47,804 nt of DNA. Source: an uncultured Spirochaetota bacterium. GTDB lineage: Bacteria > Spirochaetota > UBA4802 > UBA5550. Shown one piece after another: positions 1 to 8,292 of the stretch (positions within the stretch are counted from its first letter, which is position 1; every line of letters starts with the position of its first letter). A model generated the notes under the pieces. It was not told the DNA's origin. It made no database searches and saw nothing but the letters and a program-made list of their open reading frames with translations. The translations under genes and the position numbers were made by a program. The DNA is taken from NCBI GenBank assembly GCA_937872225.1, contig CALMRZ010000069.1, forward strand, positions 1 through 47,804, in the 5' to 3' direction.

Positions 1-615
1 GGCGTCATCGTGGCAATCCCCCCGGGATCGGTCACGGTCATCGCCTGCCAGCGGGCCCTCCAGTACGGCTTCAGGAACAGCCTGGTTTTCACCATGGGGT
101 CCAGCCTCACGGACATATTCTATATCTGCCTGGTCTATTTCGGCCTTACGAAATTCATTCAAAGCGACGGGAACAGGTTCATTCTCTGGGTCCTGTGCGG
201 CCTCCTCCTGGTCCTGATCGGCGTCGCCACCGTGGCATCGGCAAAAGAAGGGGACGGCGCGGACGCGAAAAGCGCGGCCACGCTCCAGTCGCGGCCCTGG
301 GTCACCTTCGTTTCCGGAATCCTTATCACACTTACTAACCCCATGACCATCATCGGGTGGATCGCCATCGCCGGCAATTTTTTCCTGGTCTGGAAGGACC
401 GGGTCCCCGGATCCGCCGCCGGCGCCGTAATGACCGTTGCCGTGATCATGGCGGGCGTGCTGGCCTGGTTCATCCCGCTGATCTATGGCATCAGCAGGCT
501 CCACAGGGTCATCAATCAAAAATACCAGAGATACCTGATAGCCTTTGCCGGGGCATGCCTGGCAGGCTTTGGTATTATTTCATTGGTGTCCGCATACAGG
601 ATAATCGCTCAGTAA
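1..615 (+). CDS. LysE/RhtB-family exporter, 5'-truncated by window edge
   Basis: Inner-membrane protein of the LysE family, which exports amino acids or similar small solutes. The frame is open from base 1, and the first residues read V-A-I-P-P-G-S, matching the conserved PPGP-type motif that normally lies about 15 residues after the start. The true start is therefore just upstream of the window. The GTG at 10 could be taken for a start but is inside the motif. Five or so hydrophobic segments follow, with the 'LTNPMTI' motif of the second family repeat near residue 108. Substrate cannot be told from sequence. It ends 86 bp before the next gene on the same strand. Confidence 0.8.
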   Translation, partial: GVIVAIPPGSVTVIACQRALQYGFRNSLVFTMGSSLTDIFYICLVYFGLTKFIQSDGNRFILWVLCGLLLVLIGVATVASAKEGDGADAKSAATLQSRPWVTFVSGILITLTNPMTIIGWIAIAGNFFLVWKDRVPGSAAGAVMTVAVIMAGVLAWFIPLIYGISRLHRVINQKYQRYLIAFAGACLAGFGIISLVSAYRIIAQ

Positions 616-701
616 CCATACGTCCCGGTTTTGCCGTGTCCCCCCCATGAAAACGATCATTTAGTTGTTGCAGTCACGGCCATAACCTGCATACTGATGC
701 C

Positions 702-1607
702 ATGAATAAAAAGGTACTGATCGCCCTGCTGGTCCCGGCTGTCCTTCTTGCCTCGGCACTAGTCATCTATGGAATCATATACAGGGACGCGCAGCGTCTC
801 CCGGACAACAATCCGCGCTCTTTCCTGGCGAAGGGCAGAGCCGCCCGGCAGTGTCCCGTGGTGGTGTGCGCCGGCGACAGCATCACCCACGGGAGGGTGA
901 GCGTCGACTACGTGGACATCCTCGCACGGCGCCCGAAGCTCCGGGGATATGCCTTCGTCAATGCCGGAATCAACAGCGAGCTTGCCTTTAACCTCCGTCT
1001 GCGCCTGGACGCGATCATCCGGTGCGATCCCGCTGTCATCACCATCCTTATCGGCACCAACGACGCCAACGCTTCCCTTAATGACCGGTCCGCGCAGCGC
1101 GCCATCAGCGAGATGAACCTCCCGCGGAAACCGGACAGGGAATGGTTCCGCGAGAACCTGACGGCTCTCTGTGTAAAACTGAAGGCCAGGACGAAGGCCC
1201 GCATCGCCCTCCTGTCTCTTCCCCCCATCGGCGAAGAGCCGGGAAGCGATGCGTACCGGCGCGCTGCTGAATACAGCCGGATCATCCGCGACGTTGCGGC
1301 GGAGCAGAAGGTAGACTACCTGCCGCTGAACGAGACCATGTCGCGCGGCATTGAGGGACGGGGTGTTGCCCCGGAGCTCCGCTACGAGGGTGACACCGAG
1401 ATGCCCCTGTACATCGTGCTGGCAAAGCACTACCTTCTGCGAAAATCCTACGATGAAATATCCGAAGAAAACGGTTTATACTACCTGACGGACCTTCTCC
1501 ACCTGAACACGCGCGGCGCCTCCGCGGTGGCGGACCTGATCGAGGAATACATACACAAAGGGAATCCCCCAACCCCCCCGGAGGGGGGCTTTAGGGATCA
1601 GTACTGA
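702..1607 (+). CDS. SGNH/GDSL-family hydrolase, membrane-anchored
   Basis: Esterase or acylhydrolase of the SGNH fold, 301 aa. Residues 5-27 form one hydrophobic segment (signal anchor or signal peptide), so the enzyme acts outside the inner membrane. Block I is GDSIT at 58-62 with nucleophile Ser60, block II is the Gly of NAGIN near 89, block III is GTND at 118-121, and the catalytic Asp/His pair is D264-x2-H267. All four SGNH blocks are present, so it should be active. Substrate unknown. The last 15 residues (from about 287, GNPPTPPEGG...) are encoded by a C/G-rich palindromic element rather than by the conserved domain, so the original stop was probably lost to a repeat insertion. No convincing Shine-Dalgarno is seen before the ATG. 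Confidence 0.8.
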   Translation: MNKKVLIALLVPAVLLASALVIYGIIYRDAQRLPDNNPRSFLAKGRAARQCPVVVCAGDSITHGRVSVDYVDILARRPKLRGYAFVNAGINSELAFNLRLRLDAIIRCDPAVITILIGTNDANASLNDRSAQRAISEMNLPRKPDREWFRENLTALCVKLKARTKARIALLSLPPIGEEPGSDAYRRAAEYSRIIRDVAAEQKVDYLPLNETMSRGIEGRGVAPELRYEGDTEMPLYIVLAKHYLLRKSYDEISEENGLYYLTDLLHLNTRGASAVADLIEEYIHKGNPPTPPEGGFRDQY

Positions 1608-1640
1608 TTATATATCCACTCTCGGGGGCTGGGGGAAATT
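1563..1640. repeat. Palindromic C/G-rich element overlapping the SGNH gene end
   Basis: Outer arms AATCCCCCAACCCCC (1563-1577) and GGGGGCTGGGGGAAATT (1624-1640) are imperfect inverted copies. Inside lie a C6/G6 hairpin (about 1573-1588) and a perfect 12-bp palindrome ATCAGTACTGAT (1597-1608) that contains the stop codon of the upstream gene. The form resembles short dispersed palindromic repeats known from many genomes. Only one copy is in this window, so dispersal is an inference. Confidence 0.6.
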
Positions 1641-1688
1641 TCAGCACGCCCCCCTGCGCACACCACATAACCGATACTTATCCCACCG

Positions 1689-3044
1689 TCAGGGCGCGGT
1701 AATGAAGGGAACGTTACCGCCTAGTTGGGACTTGCTGCAGCCGTCCTTGTTGCAGCCCCCGAAGCCGCAGACCTCCCCGGTCTGGTCGATGGGATGGCCG
1801 ATGCCGTCAAAGCAGCCGTCGCCGCTGCAGTTCATCCACGACGGCGATGAGCCGCCCCGCTCTATGGCCGCCAGGTTGTTCCAGGTGTCCATGTGATAAT
1901 CGTTGCTTCCAGGGTTCCGGAAATCCTCGAAATAGAGGCACCCCCCGGAGCCGCCGGAATCGTGATAGGAACCGTGGGCGTTCTTCCCGACATACGCGAC
2001 CGGGTGCGTCCCGCCGACGGTCTCGAAGCTTCCGGCAGTGCGCGTGTACCATCCGCCATGCTGGTAAAAGGCGGCCCGCTTCAGCTGACCGTCGACGATC
2101 ATGACAGCCAGGGACTCCCAGTCGGCCGCGTGGGAACCGAAGCTGGTGAAGCAGGTGCTCTGCCAGGCGTAGAAGTACCAGTAGCGTATGATTACGGTGT
2201 TGGTGCCGCACTGCTTGGCTATGTAAAAAACCGGGACCCGGTTGTTCGCGATGGTGGAATAATCCTTGTTGCACAGGGCAACCGGATTAACGCCAAGTGA
2301 CCGCTGCGTATAATATACCTGGGGGTCGCTGGGAAAGCATTTGCTCTGTTCGCCGGAATCGGTGCCGAAGAGCTGGTCGAACCTGAGGCGCGGCGCGAAC
2401 TTCCGGGCAAGGGCGCCTAAATCGGCCGGGGCCGTGTCCCCGTCGGCCCGGCAGAGATAGAACTGCATGTTGTCGCAGTACCTTCCGGAGCAGCGGGCGC
2501 CGGCCACGAACATCGATTCCGGCGCGACAAAGGTCCCGCCGTCTTCTTCCGAAAGGTACCCGGTCCAGTAGCAGTCCCGCCGGATGCCGCCGTTATTCAG
2601 CTGCGAGCAGCGGAGGGACATGTTGTCGCAGTAGCTCCCCGTGCACCGTATGCCGGTGACGAAGGCATTGTTATCGCACACCCGCCAGTTGGTCCCCTCT
2701 TCCGAAAAATAGTCGGTCCACCAGCTGGAGGTCTGGCTATACCCGGAACCCCGGCACAGGAGGTTGACGTTATCGCAGTACCGCCCGCTGCACTTGACTC
2801 CGCCCGTGAGATACGACGCCCCGCATTCTATTGACGGCGATCCGTCCGTCGTCCAGTTGAGCCAGTGGGGAGGATATATACTATCGTAATAATAACTGCT
2901 CGATCGCGCCGGATAGTTATCGGTAACCAGGCCCAGAAGCGCGGTGGGATACCCCTGATTATCGGCACAGCTCATAAGGGAATACCCCAGGCCCATTATG
3001 ATCAAAGGCAGGATTAGAAAAAATTGAAAAAAACGAACCTTCAT
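1689..3044 (-). CDS. Secreted lipoprotein with three Cys repeats and a DWE-type C-terminal domain
   Basis: 451 aa. The N-terminus is a hydrophobic signal ending in SLMSC, a relaxed lipobox with lipidated Cys26. Three modules of about 50 residues follow, each ending in C-[ST]-G-[RS]-Y-C-D-N and a third Cys: C85/C90/C97, C134/C139/C146 and C185/C190/C198. The modules also share a W..Y.SEE segment. The C-terminal part (about 210-450) contains HAADWESLAV near 305-314, followed by a YQHGGWYTR segment and a H-x-SYHDSGG segment. This resembles the (G)H.HDWE signature of Vps62/NPP1-like (necrosis-inducing protein) domains, but the match is partial. Likely an exported, disulfide-rich surface protein; function unknown. 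Transcribed alone, away from the tup genes. Confidence 0.65.
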   Translation of the reverse strand: MKVRFFQFFLILPLIIMGLGYSLMSCADNQGYPTALLGLVTDNYPARSSSYYYDSIYPPHWLNWTTDGSPSIECGASYLTGGVKCSGRYCDNVNLLCRGSGYSQTSSWWTDYFSEEGTNWRVCDNNAFVTGIRCTGSYCDNMSLRCSQLNNGGIRRDCYWTGYLSEEDGGTFVAPESMFVAGARCSGRYCDNMQFYLCRADGDTAPADLGALARKFAPRLRFDQLFGTDSGEQSKCFPSDPQVYYTQRSLGVNPVALCNKDYSTIANNRVPVFYIAKQCGTNTVIIRYWYFYAWQSTCFTSFGSHAADWESLAVMIVDGQLKRAAFYQHGGWYTRTAGSFETVGGTHPVAYVGKNAHGSYHDSGGSGGCLYFEDFRNPGSNDYHMDTWNNLAAIERGGSSPSWMNCSGDGCFDGIGHPIDQTGEVCGFGGCNKDGCSKSQLGGNVPFITAP

Positions 3045-3323
3045 AGGAACCCCCTCGTATCAATAATGTTGAGAAACCGGTTTCATACGTTCACAATCAT
3101 TTCCGGTGATCAGTATATAAACCGTCCGGACTGTCTGCAATAAATTTATTAAAATATTGTATACAATTCCAGCCAAAACCAGATCGATCTGATTTTGCAC
3201 TAGATCGGTCAGAATTTGAATTATTGTGATCAGATAATGATTAGGCCGGATTTATCTATCCTGTTAATCCTGTCTACCTATTCATAAATTGAAGAGATAT
3301 GAAATTTTACTTTTTACAGGTCT
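3045..3323. promoter_or_regulatory. Intergenic region with palindromes upstream of the Cys-repeat lipoprotein
   Basis: 279 bp between the lipoprotein start (leftward) and the end of tupC. It holds a perfect 12-bp palindrome GAAACCGGTTTC (3073-3084) close to the lipoprotein start, a perfect 12-bp palindrome CAGATCGATCTG (3180-3191), and two imperfect copies of a 17-bp sequence beginning AGATCG (3181-3197 and 3202-3218). A short tandem ATCCTGTTA/ATCCTGTCTA lies at 3258-3276. The first palindrome is placed where an operator of the lipoprotein gene would be. No regulator is assigned. Confidence 0.4.
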
Positions 3324-4412
3324 TTATGCTGGAATCGTCTTGATGATATGCACGGCCGTGGCTTTGAAGGATGCGGTGATCTCACCCCCCTCCCTGATGC
3401 CAAGGTCTTCCATCGACCGGGCGGTGACATATCCCATGAGGGTAATGCCGCAATCGACATACACCTTGCGGTACAACCCGGCCGGCACAACTTTCGTCAC
3501 CCTGCCGTTGAAGGAATTACGGGCGCTTGTCCCGGGGCGATCATGGGAGAAAAGAATGCTCTCCGGGTGCACGCAGAAGGTGACGATGCTTCCCTGCCCG
3601 GCATCCCCCGCCGCTTCAATTACCGTGCCGTTAACCGACAGGACCAGGAGGCCGCCCCCGGACCCGGTTACCCTGCCGGTAAGGATGGTCTCGGTCCCCA
3701 TAAAGGAGGCGACGAACTCGCTGGCAGGGTACAGGGAAATTTCGTTGGGGCTCCCGGTCTGGACAACGGCGCCGCCGTTCATCACGATGATCTCATCGGC
3801 AAGGCGCATAGCCTCGCCGCGGTCATGGGTCGCAAAGACCGTTGTGATTCCTCGTTCCCTGATGATGTGTTCCAGATCGGCGATGAGTGCCTCCCGCGAC
3901 GGGGCATCCAGGGACGAGAAGGGTTCGTCCATAAGAAGGATCTCCGGATCCACGGCCAGGGCCCGGGCGATGCTGACCCGCTGGGCCTCGCCGCCGGAGA
4001 GCGCCCCGGCCCGGCGCTTTGACAGGTGGGATATCCCCAGCAGTTCCATCGCCTGTCCCGCGACGGTCCTGGTTTCTTCCCGCTTCACTCCCCGCAACTT
4101 CAGGCCCGACGCGACATTGTCAAATACCGACCCGGTGAACAGGAGCGGCTCCTGGAACACCATGGCCAGGTTCCGGCGGTACCGATGGGCTGATGCTCCC
4201 CCCGGAATATCCGCGCCGCGGTACCGTACTCTGCCCCGGTCGGGCCGCACCAGGCCCATGAGGGACAGGAGCAGGGTCGACTTGCCCGCGCCATTGGGCC
4301 CGATCAGGGAATAGACGCGTCCCTCGCTGAAGGAGAGGCCGGCAACGGAAAGGGCAGGCATGTTGTTCCGGATGACCTGGAGGTCCGTTATTTCCATGAT
4401 GGGTCCGCTCAT
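3324..4412 (-). CDS. tupC: Tungstate-type ABC importer ATPase (TupC-like)
   Basis: ATP-binding subunit of an oxyanion importer, 362 aa. Walker A GPNGAGKST (38-46), Q-loop Q87, signature LSGGEAQ (138-144), Walker B ILLMDEP (158-164) and the switch His in ATHD are all present. A C-terminal stretch of about 90 residues fits the TOBE/Mop-type regulatory domain of the molybdate/tungstate/sulfate ATPases. The start is set at 4412 because its ATG overlaps the tupB stop as ATGA (4409-4412). The frame stays open further upstream, but that extension is antisense-like Arg/His-rich sequence inside tupB. Operon order is tupA-tupB-tupC. The subfamily call rests mainly on the partners. Confidence 0.9.
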   Translation of the reverse strand: MSGPIMEITDLQVIRNNMPALSVAGLSFSEGRVYSLIGPNGAGKSTLLLSLMGLVRPDRGRVRYRGADIPGGASAHRYRRNLAMVFQEPLLFTGSVFDNVASGLKLRGVKREETRTVAGQAMELLGISHLSKRRAGALSGGEAQRVSIARALAVDPEILLMDEPFSSLDAPSREALIADLEHIIRERGITTVFATHDRGEAMRLADEIIVMNGGAVVQTGSPNEISLYPASEFVASFMGTETILTGRVTGSGGGLLVLSVNGTVIEAAGDAGQGSIVTFCVHPESILFSHDRPGTSARNSFNGRVTKVVPAGLYRKVYVDCGITLMGYVTARSMEDLGIREGGEITASFKATAVHIIKTIPA

Positions 4413-5104
4413 TTCTGCTTCCTCTGCTGGACCGCGGTAAGGATATAATTCACCGTGAAGGCGAGGATGAGGAGAATCACGCCGAGGGCAATGGCAAGCT
4501 CGAAGTTCCCCTTGCCGGTTTCCATTACCGTGGCGGTGGTAAGGACCCTGGTGTAGCCCTTGATGTTGCCCCCCACCATCATGGAAGCGCCGATCTCGGA
4601 TATGACGCCGCCGAAACCCGCCATGACAGCGGTGAGGAGGGGAAGACGCGCCTCTTTCATGAGAAGCCATACCAGCTGACGCCGCGTGGCGCCCAGGGCG
4701 AGGATCTGCAGGCGCAGCCTGGCCGGAAGCTTCTGCATGGCGGCAAGGGTAACGCCGGTGATGATGGGCGCAGCTATGACGATCTGCGCCAGCACCATGG
4801 CCGCCGGCGTGTAAAGAAGTCCGAGTCCGCCCAGGGGCCCGCTCCGCCAGATGAAGAGGGTAACGAAGAGGCCCACAACCACCGGCGGAAGGCCCATGCC
4901 GGTGTTGATCACACTGATAACGAAGCGCTTTCCCGGGAAGCGGAGGAGCGCCACGGCCGTGCCCGCGCCCACGCCTATGACGGTGCTCGCCAGGGTAGCG
5001 GCCCCCGATATCTTCAGGGAAAGGAGGGTTACCTCCACGACCTCTGGGTCAAGGGAGACGATCAGGCTGAAGGCCTGGATGATGCCGTTTACTATGAGGT
5101 CCAT
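4409..5104 (-). CDS. tupB: Tungstate-type ABC importer permease (TupB-like)
   Basis: Inner-membrane permease, 231 aa, with five to six hydrophobic segments. It carries the binding-protein-dependent transport loop, here EIGASMMVGGNIKGYTR near residues 170-186, which closely resembles TupB/WtpB proteins. It forms the channel for the oxyanion delivered by TupA and couples to TupC. It starts 10 bp after the tupA stop region and overlaps tupC by 4 bp, so the three are co-transcribed and probably translationally coupled. Confidence 0.9.
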   Translation of the reverse strand: MDLIVNGIIQAFSLIVSLDPEVVEVTLLSLKISGAATLASTVIGVGAGTAVALLRFPGKRFVISVINTGMGLPPVVVGLFVTLFIWRSGPLGGLGLLYTPAAMVLAQIVIAAPIITGVTLAAMQKLPARLRLQILALGATRRQLVWLLMKEARLPLLTAVMAGFGGVISEIGASMMVGGNIKGYTRVLTTATVMETGKGNFELAIALGVILLILAFTVNYILTAVQQRKQK

Positions 5105-5114
5105 CTATCGTACG

Positions 5115-5939
5115 TTACTTCACTGCATCCGGATGGAAGAGTATGGCGCCGTATTTCCTGATCCCGAAATCCTTGATCAGCTTCTGCGTTTCCGGGGCTA
5201 CCCAGAAATCCGCAAAGGCCTTCCCGCCCTCCGCGTTGACCCTGGGGAACTTTTTCGGGTTCACCTCGATCACGTGGTAGATGTTCAGCAGGGCGGCATC
5301 GCCCTCCACCAGGACCGCGGCGTCGATCTTGTTTTTCCGCGAAAGATAGGTGGCGCGGTCGCATAGGGTATAGCCCCTCTTTTCCACGACCACCGCCAGG
5401 GTCTGGCCCATGCCGAGGCCGGTCTGCTGATACCACTTTTCTTTTTCAGGATTGAGCCCCGCCTTCTTCCAGAGCTTCTGCTCCATCACATGGGTTCCGG
5501 ACTTGTCTCCCCGCGACACGAAGAGCGACTTCGACGCGGCAATTTTCCTGAACGCATCCGCCGCAGATGCAAGGCCCCTGATCCGTGCCGGGTCGTCCTT
5601 CGGTCCCAGGATAACGAAATCATTATGCATGACAATGCGGCGGTTAATGCCGAAACCATCCTTCACGAACTTCTCCTCCGCGTCCTTCGAGTGCACCAGG
5701 AGCACGTCCGCCTCGCCCTTCCCGCCCATGGCCATGGCCTGGCCGGAACCCACGGCAATGGTCTTCACCCTGTAGCCGCTCTTTTTTTCGAAGACCGGTA
5801 TCAGCTCATCCAGGAGGCCTGTATCCTGGGTGCTGGTGGTGGTGGCGAAAATGATGTCTTTTTCTTTTGCATAGGCAGGGATTAAAAGAAAAAAGACTGC
5901 TGAATATATTGTCAATAATATGCCCGTAATTTTGTTCAT
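5115..5939 (-). CDS. tupA: Tungstate-binding periplasmic protein (TupA-like)
   Basis: Solute-binding protein, 274 aa. Residues 1-24 are a Sec signal peptide ending around AYA. The mature protein begins with the TupA hallmark IIFATTTSTQDTGLLDEL; the TTTS segment contributes oxyanion ligands in this family. SRGDKSGTH in the middle and KYGAILFHPD at the end are also typical. The start is the ATG at 5939, which has GGGAG seven bases upstream; a TTG two codons earlier lacks spacing. Tungstate is the expected ligand from family knowledge, consistent with an anaerobe using tungsto- or molybdo-enzymes, but molybdate cannot be excluded. Confidence 0.9.
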   Translation of the reverse strand: MNKITGILLTIYSAVFFLLIPAYAKEKDIIFATTTSTQDTGLLDELIPVFEKKSGYRVKTIAVGSGQAMAMGGKGEADVLLVHSKDAEEKFVKDGFGINRRIVMHNDFVILGPKDDPARIRGLASAADAFRKIAASKSLFVSRGDKSGTHVMEQKLWKKAGLNPEKEKWYQQTGLGMGQTLAVVVEKRGYTLCDRATYLSRKNKIDAAVLVEGDAALLNIYHVIEVNPKKFPRVNAEGGKAFADFWVAPETQKLIKDFGIRKYGAILFHPDAVK

Positions 5940-6185
5940 ATACAAACTCCCAATTGATATTAATGAATTTATAGTTATATATAATTTGTATATGATTTTT
6001 TGTGATTTTTTTCTTATTTAATAATATTAATTATCAAAATAATTATTACTTGAAAAAAATACCAAAAAACTACAAAAAAATACTAATTTTCATCATATTG
6101 CTTGACCATATTGATAGTTACTATTATCAATGAAAAAAGCAGCAGATAATAAAAACAATTAGTTTCTTAATAGTATTGGTTCAAA
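5940..6185. promoter_or_regulatory. AT-rich divergent promoter region tupA / DDTD-ECF operon
   Basis: 246 bp, much more AT-rich than the flanking genes, separating tupA (leftward) from the DDTD protein (rightward), so it should carry both promoters. Two palindromes stand out. AATAATTATT at 6038-6047 also occurs before the second tupA-like gene. TTGATAGTTACTAT at 6111-6124 (core ATAGT-T-ACTAT) lies inside a longer TTGATA...TATCAA inverted repeat (6111-6130). No riboswitch fold was recognised. The -35/-10 elements are ambiguous because the region is so AT-rich. Confidence 0.5.
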
Positions 6186-6872
6186 ATGATTTTCATCGGC
6201 ATTGACGACACGGACACACTAAAATCGCGCGGCACCGGACGCCTTGCGAGGAACATCGCCGCTATCCTGGCAAACGACTTTACCGTGCAGGGCGTGGTGC
6301 GGCACCAGCTCTTACAGGACGCGCGGGTCCCCTTCACCAGCCATAACAGCAGCGCAACGATAATCCTTCAGGAAAAAAACAGCACCGACCTGACCGCCCT
6401 GTTCACCAGAGTAAAGGCCCTCATGCTTTCCGATTTCCAGGTCGGCAGCGATCCCGGCCTCTGCGTGACACGGGATATTCCTGACCAGGTCATTGCGCAC
6501 GGCCGCAATGCCCAGAAACGGCTGGTCACCCAGGCCGAGGCGCGGGACCTCGCCCGGACCCTCGGCATTGCCCTGGAAGGCCTGGGGGGCACCGAGGACG
6601 GCGTTATCGGCGCCCTGGCCTCCGTGGGACTCACCGCAACCGGCGACGACGGGCGCTACCTTCTCTGCGGGCGGGTGCGCGATCTGAGCGGCCTCCTGCC
6701 GGTGGAAGCGGTCCTCGAAGCCGGCGTGATGGAAGTCCGCACCATTGATGAAAAAACCGTAACCGCCGGCATGGTGATGTCGGACAAAATACGGCCGGCG
6801 CGCCGGGGCGGAAAACCCGTTGCCTATGTTGAATGGCGCGAAGACCACTGGGAGCCGCTCAAGCTGAATTGA
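6186..6872 (+). CDS. DDTD-motif protein related to the N-terminal part of TiaS
   Basis: 228 aa, soluble, no signal. The N-terminus MIFIGIDDTDTLKSRGTGRL carries the IDDTD motif of the tRNA(Ile2) 2-agmatinylcytidine synthetase (TiaS) catalytic region. Further TiaS-like segments are SHNSSATI (about 51-58), GSDPGLCV (about 85-92) and GTEDGVIGALASVGL (about 137-151). It is far shorter than archaeal TiaS and lacks its OB-fold and zinc-ribbon tRNA-binding parts, so tRNA modification is unlikely. It probably binds or hydrolyses a nucleotide. It is the first gene of an ECF transporter operon, one base before the ATPase gene, which suggests a role with the imported compound. No Shine-Dalgarno is seen before the ATG. 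The true function is unknown. Confidence 0.65.
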   Translation: MIFIGIDDTDTLKSRGTGRLARNIAAILANDFTVQGVVRHQLLQDARVPFTSHNSSATIILQEKNSTDLTALFTRVKALMLSDFQVGSDPGLCVTRDIPDQVIAHGRNAQKRLVTQAEARDLARTLGIALEGLGGTEDGVIGALASVGLTATGDDGRYLLCGRVRDLSGLLPVEAVLEAGVMEVRTIDEKTVTAGMVMSDKIRPARRGGKPVAYVEWREDHWEPLKLN

Positions 6873-6873
6873 C

Positions 6874-8292
6874 ATGATACAGATACACGAATTATCCTAC
6901 GCCTATCCCCAGCACGGCCGGGGAATCGGGCCCTTCGATTTTTCCGTGAGGTCAGGGGAGATGCTGCACATGACCGGCTCGTCAGGGTGCGGCAAGAGCA
7001 CCCTCGCCCGCTGCATCACGGGACTCATTCCCCACATCTACCACGGCACCATGAAGGGCAGCGTCCGCATCGGCGGACTCGATACTGCCGGCACACCCCT
7101 CTGGAGGCTTGCCGAATCCGCGGGATTCGTTTTCCAGAACCCGGCCATGCAGATGCTGGGAAATTCCGTTGAAGAAGAAATACTGATGGGCCTTGAAAAC
7201 CTGGGCCTTGGCCGCGGGGAAATGCGGGACAGGATGGATGAGGCGCTGGAACGTTTCGGCCTCGGCAGCTTCCGTGGCCGCGCCCCCCAGACCCTTTCCG
7301 GCGGGGAGCAGCAGAAGCTTGCCCTGGCGGCCATCATCGCCCGCAGGCCGCCGGTGCTGATCCTGGACGAGCCCCTGTCGATGCTCGATGTCACTGCCGC
7401 CACGGAATTCGCCGGATATCTTTCGGAGCTGGCCCGCGCAGGGACCGCCATCGTCATCTTCGAGCACCGTTCCGATTATCTCGCTGGACTGCCGGGGATA
7501 CGGATAGCGGCCCTTGACAGTGCAACAGCCCCGGAGCGCACCGGGGCGCCGGGACGATGGGCCCGGGCCGCGTCCGATGAAAAGCGAGGCCCGAAGCTCA
7601 ATGTCTCGGGCCTGGCCGTAACCATCGGCGGAAAAAATATCATCAGGAATCTTTCCTTTTCCATTGAACCGGGCGAGGTCACCGCGGTTGTCGGCAGAAA
7701 CGGCAGCGGCAAGACCACCCTGGTCCGCGCCCTGGCGGGACTCCAGAAACACGGCGGCAGCATCGACATTGACGCCATGCGTCCCGACTTCGGACAGGTC
7801 TACCAGAACGCCGATCTCCAGCTCTTCAACGCGTCTGTCCGGTCAGAGATCCTCTACCGCGTGAAAGACCCGGACATGGCGTGGTACGCCTGGCTCATGG
7901 AGACCCTCTGCCTCCGGCAGTACGAAGACACGCCGCCCCTTATCCTGAGCGAGGGGGAGAAGAAGCGCGTGGCCCTGGCAACGGTGCTCATGCGCAAGGC
8001 GGCCCACGGCATCCTGCTTGACGAACCCTCCCTGGGCCAGGACATGGCCCACAAGAAAATGCTGATTGATATCTGCCGGGGCCTCGCCGCCCGGGGGAAA
8101 ATCGTCCTCTTCACCACTCATGAACTGCACCTCGCGGCCATGGCCGACCGGGTGATCCTCCTCGGGCAGGACGGGATCGCGGCGGACGGAACGCCCGAAC
8201 AGGTCTTCCGCGACGCAGACGCGTGGAAACGGGCCGGCCTATTCGTTCCCCCATGGCTGACGGAAACGGGACAGAGGGTGATAACGGCATGA
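6874..8292 (+). CDS. ECF transporter ATPase, two ABC domains fused
   Basis: Energy-coupling-factor ATPase of 472 aa with both nucleotide-binding domains in one chain (EcfA1-EcfA2 equivalent). Domain 1: Walker A GSSGCGKST (35-43), signature LSGGEQQ (141-147), Walker B VLILDE (161-166), His198. Domain 2: Walker A GRNGSGKTT (274-282), signature LSEGEKK (358-364), Walker B GILLDEP (379-385), and a switch His in TTHE. Both sites look competent. It powers uptake by an S-component through EcfT, both encoded downstream. The ATG follows the DDTD gene stop by one base, and its own stop overlaps the ecfT start (ATGA). Confidence 0.9.
   Translation: MIQIHELSYAYPQHGRGIGPFDFSVRSGEMLHMTGSSGCGKSTLARCITGLIPHIYHGTMKGSVRIGGLDTAGTPLWRLAESAGFVFQNPAMQMLGNSVEEEILMGLENLGLGRGEMRDRMDEALERFGLGSFRGRAPQTLSGGEQQKLALAAIIARRPPVLILDEPLSMLDVTAATEFAGYLSELARAGTAIVIFEHRSDYLAGLPGIRIAALDSATAPERTGAPGRWARAASDEKRGPKLNVSGLAVTIGGKNIIRNLSFSIEPGEVTAVVGRNGSGKTTLVRALAGLQKHGGSIDIDAMRPDFGQVYQNADLQLFNASVRSEILYRVKDPDMAWYAWLMETLCLRQYEDTPPLILSEGEKKRVALATVLMRKAAHGILLDEPSLGQDMAHKKMLIDICRGLAARGKIVLFTTHELHLAAMADRVILLGQDGIAADGTPEQVFRDADAWKRAGLFVPPWLTETGQRVITA

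Noticed and set aside
4413-4670. 86-residue N-terminal extension of TupC
   Set aside because: It is Arg/His-rich sequence read out of frame through tupB; the ATGA overlap at 4409-4412 marks the real start.
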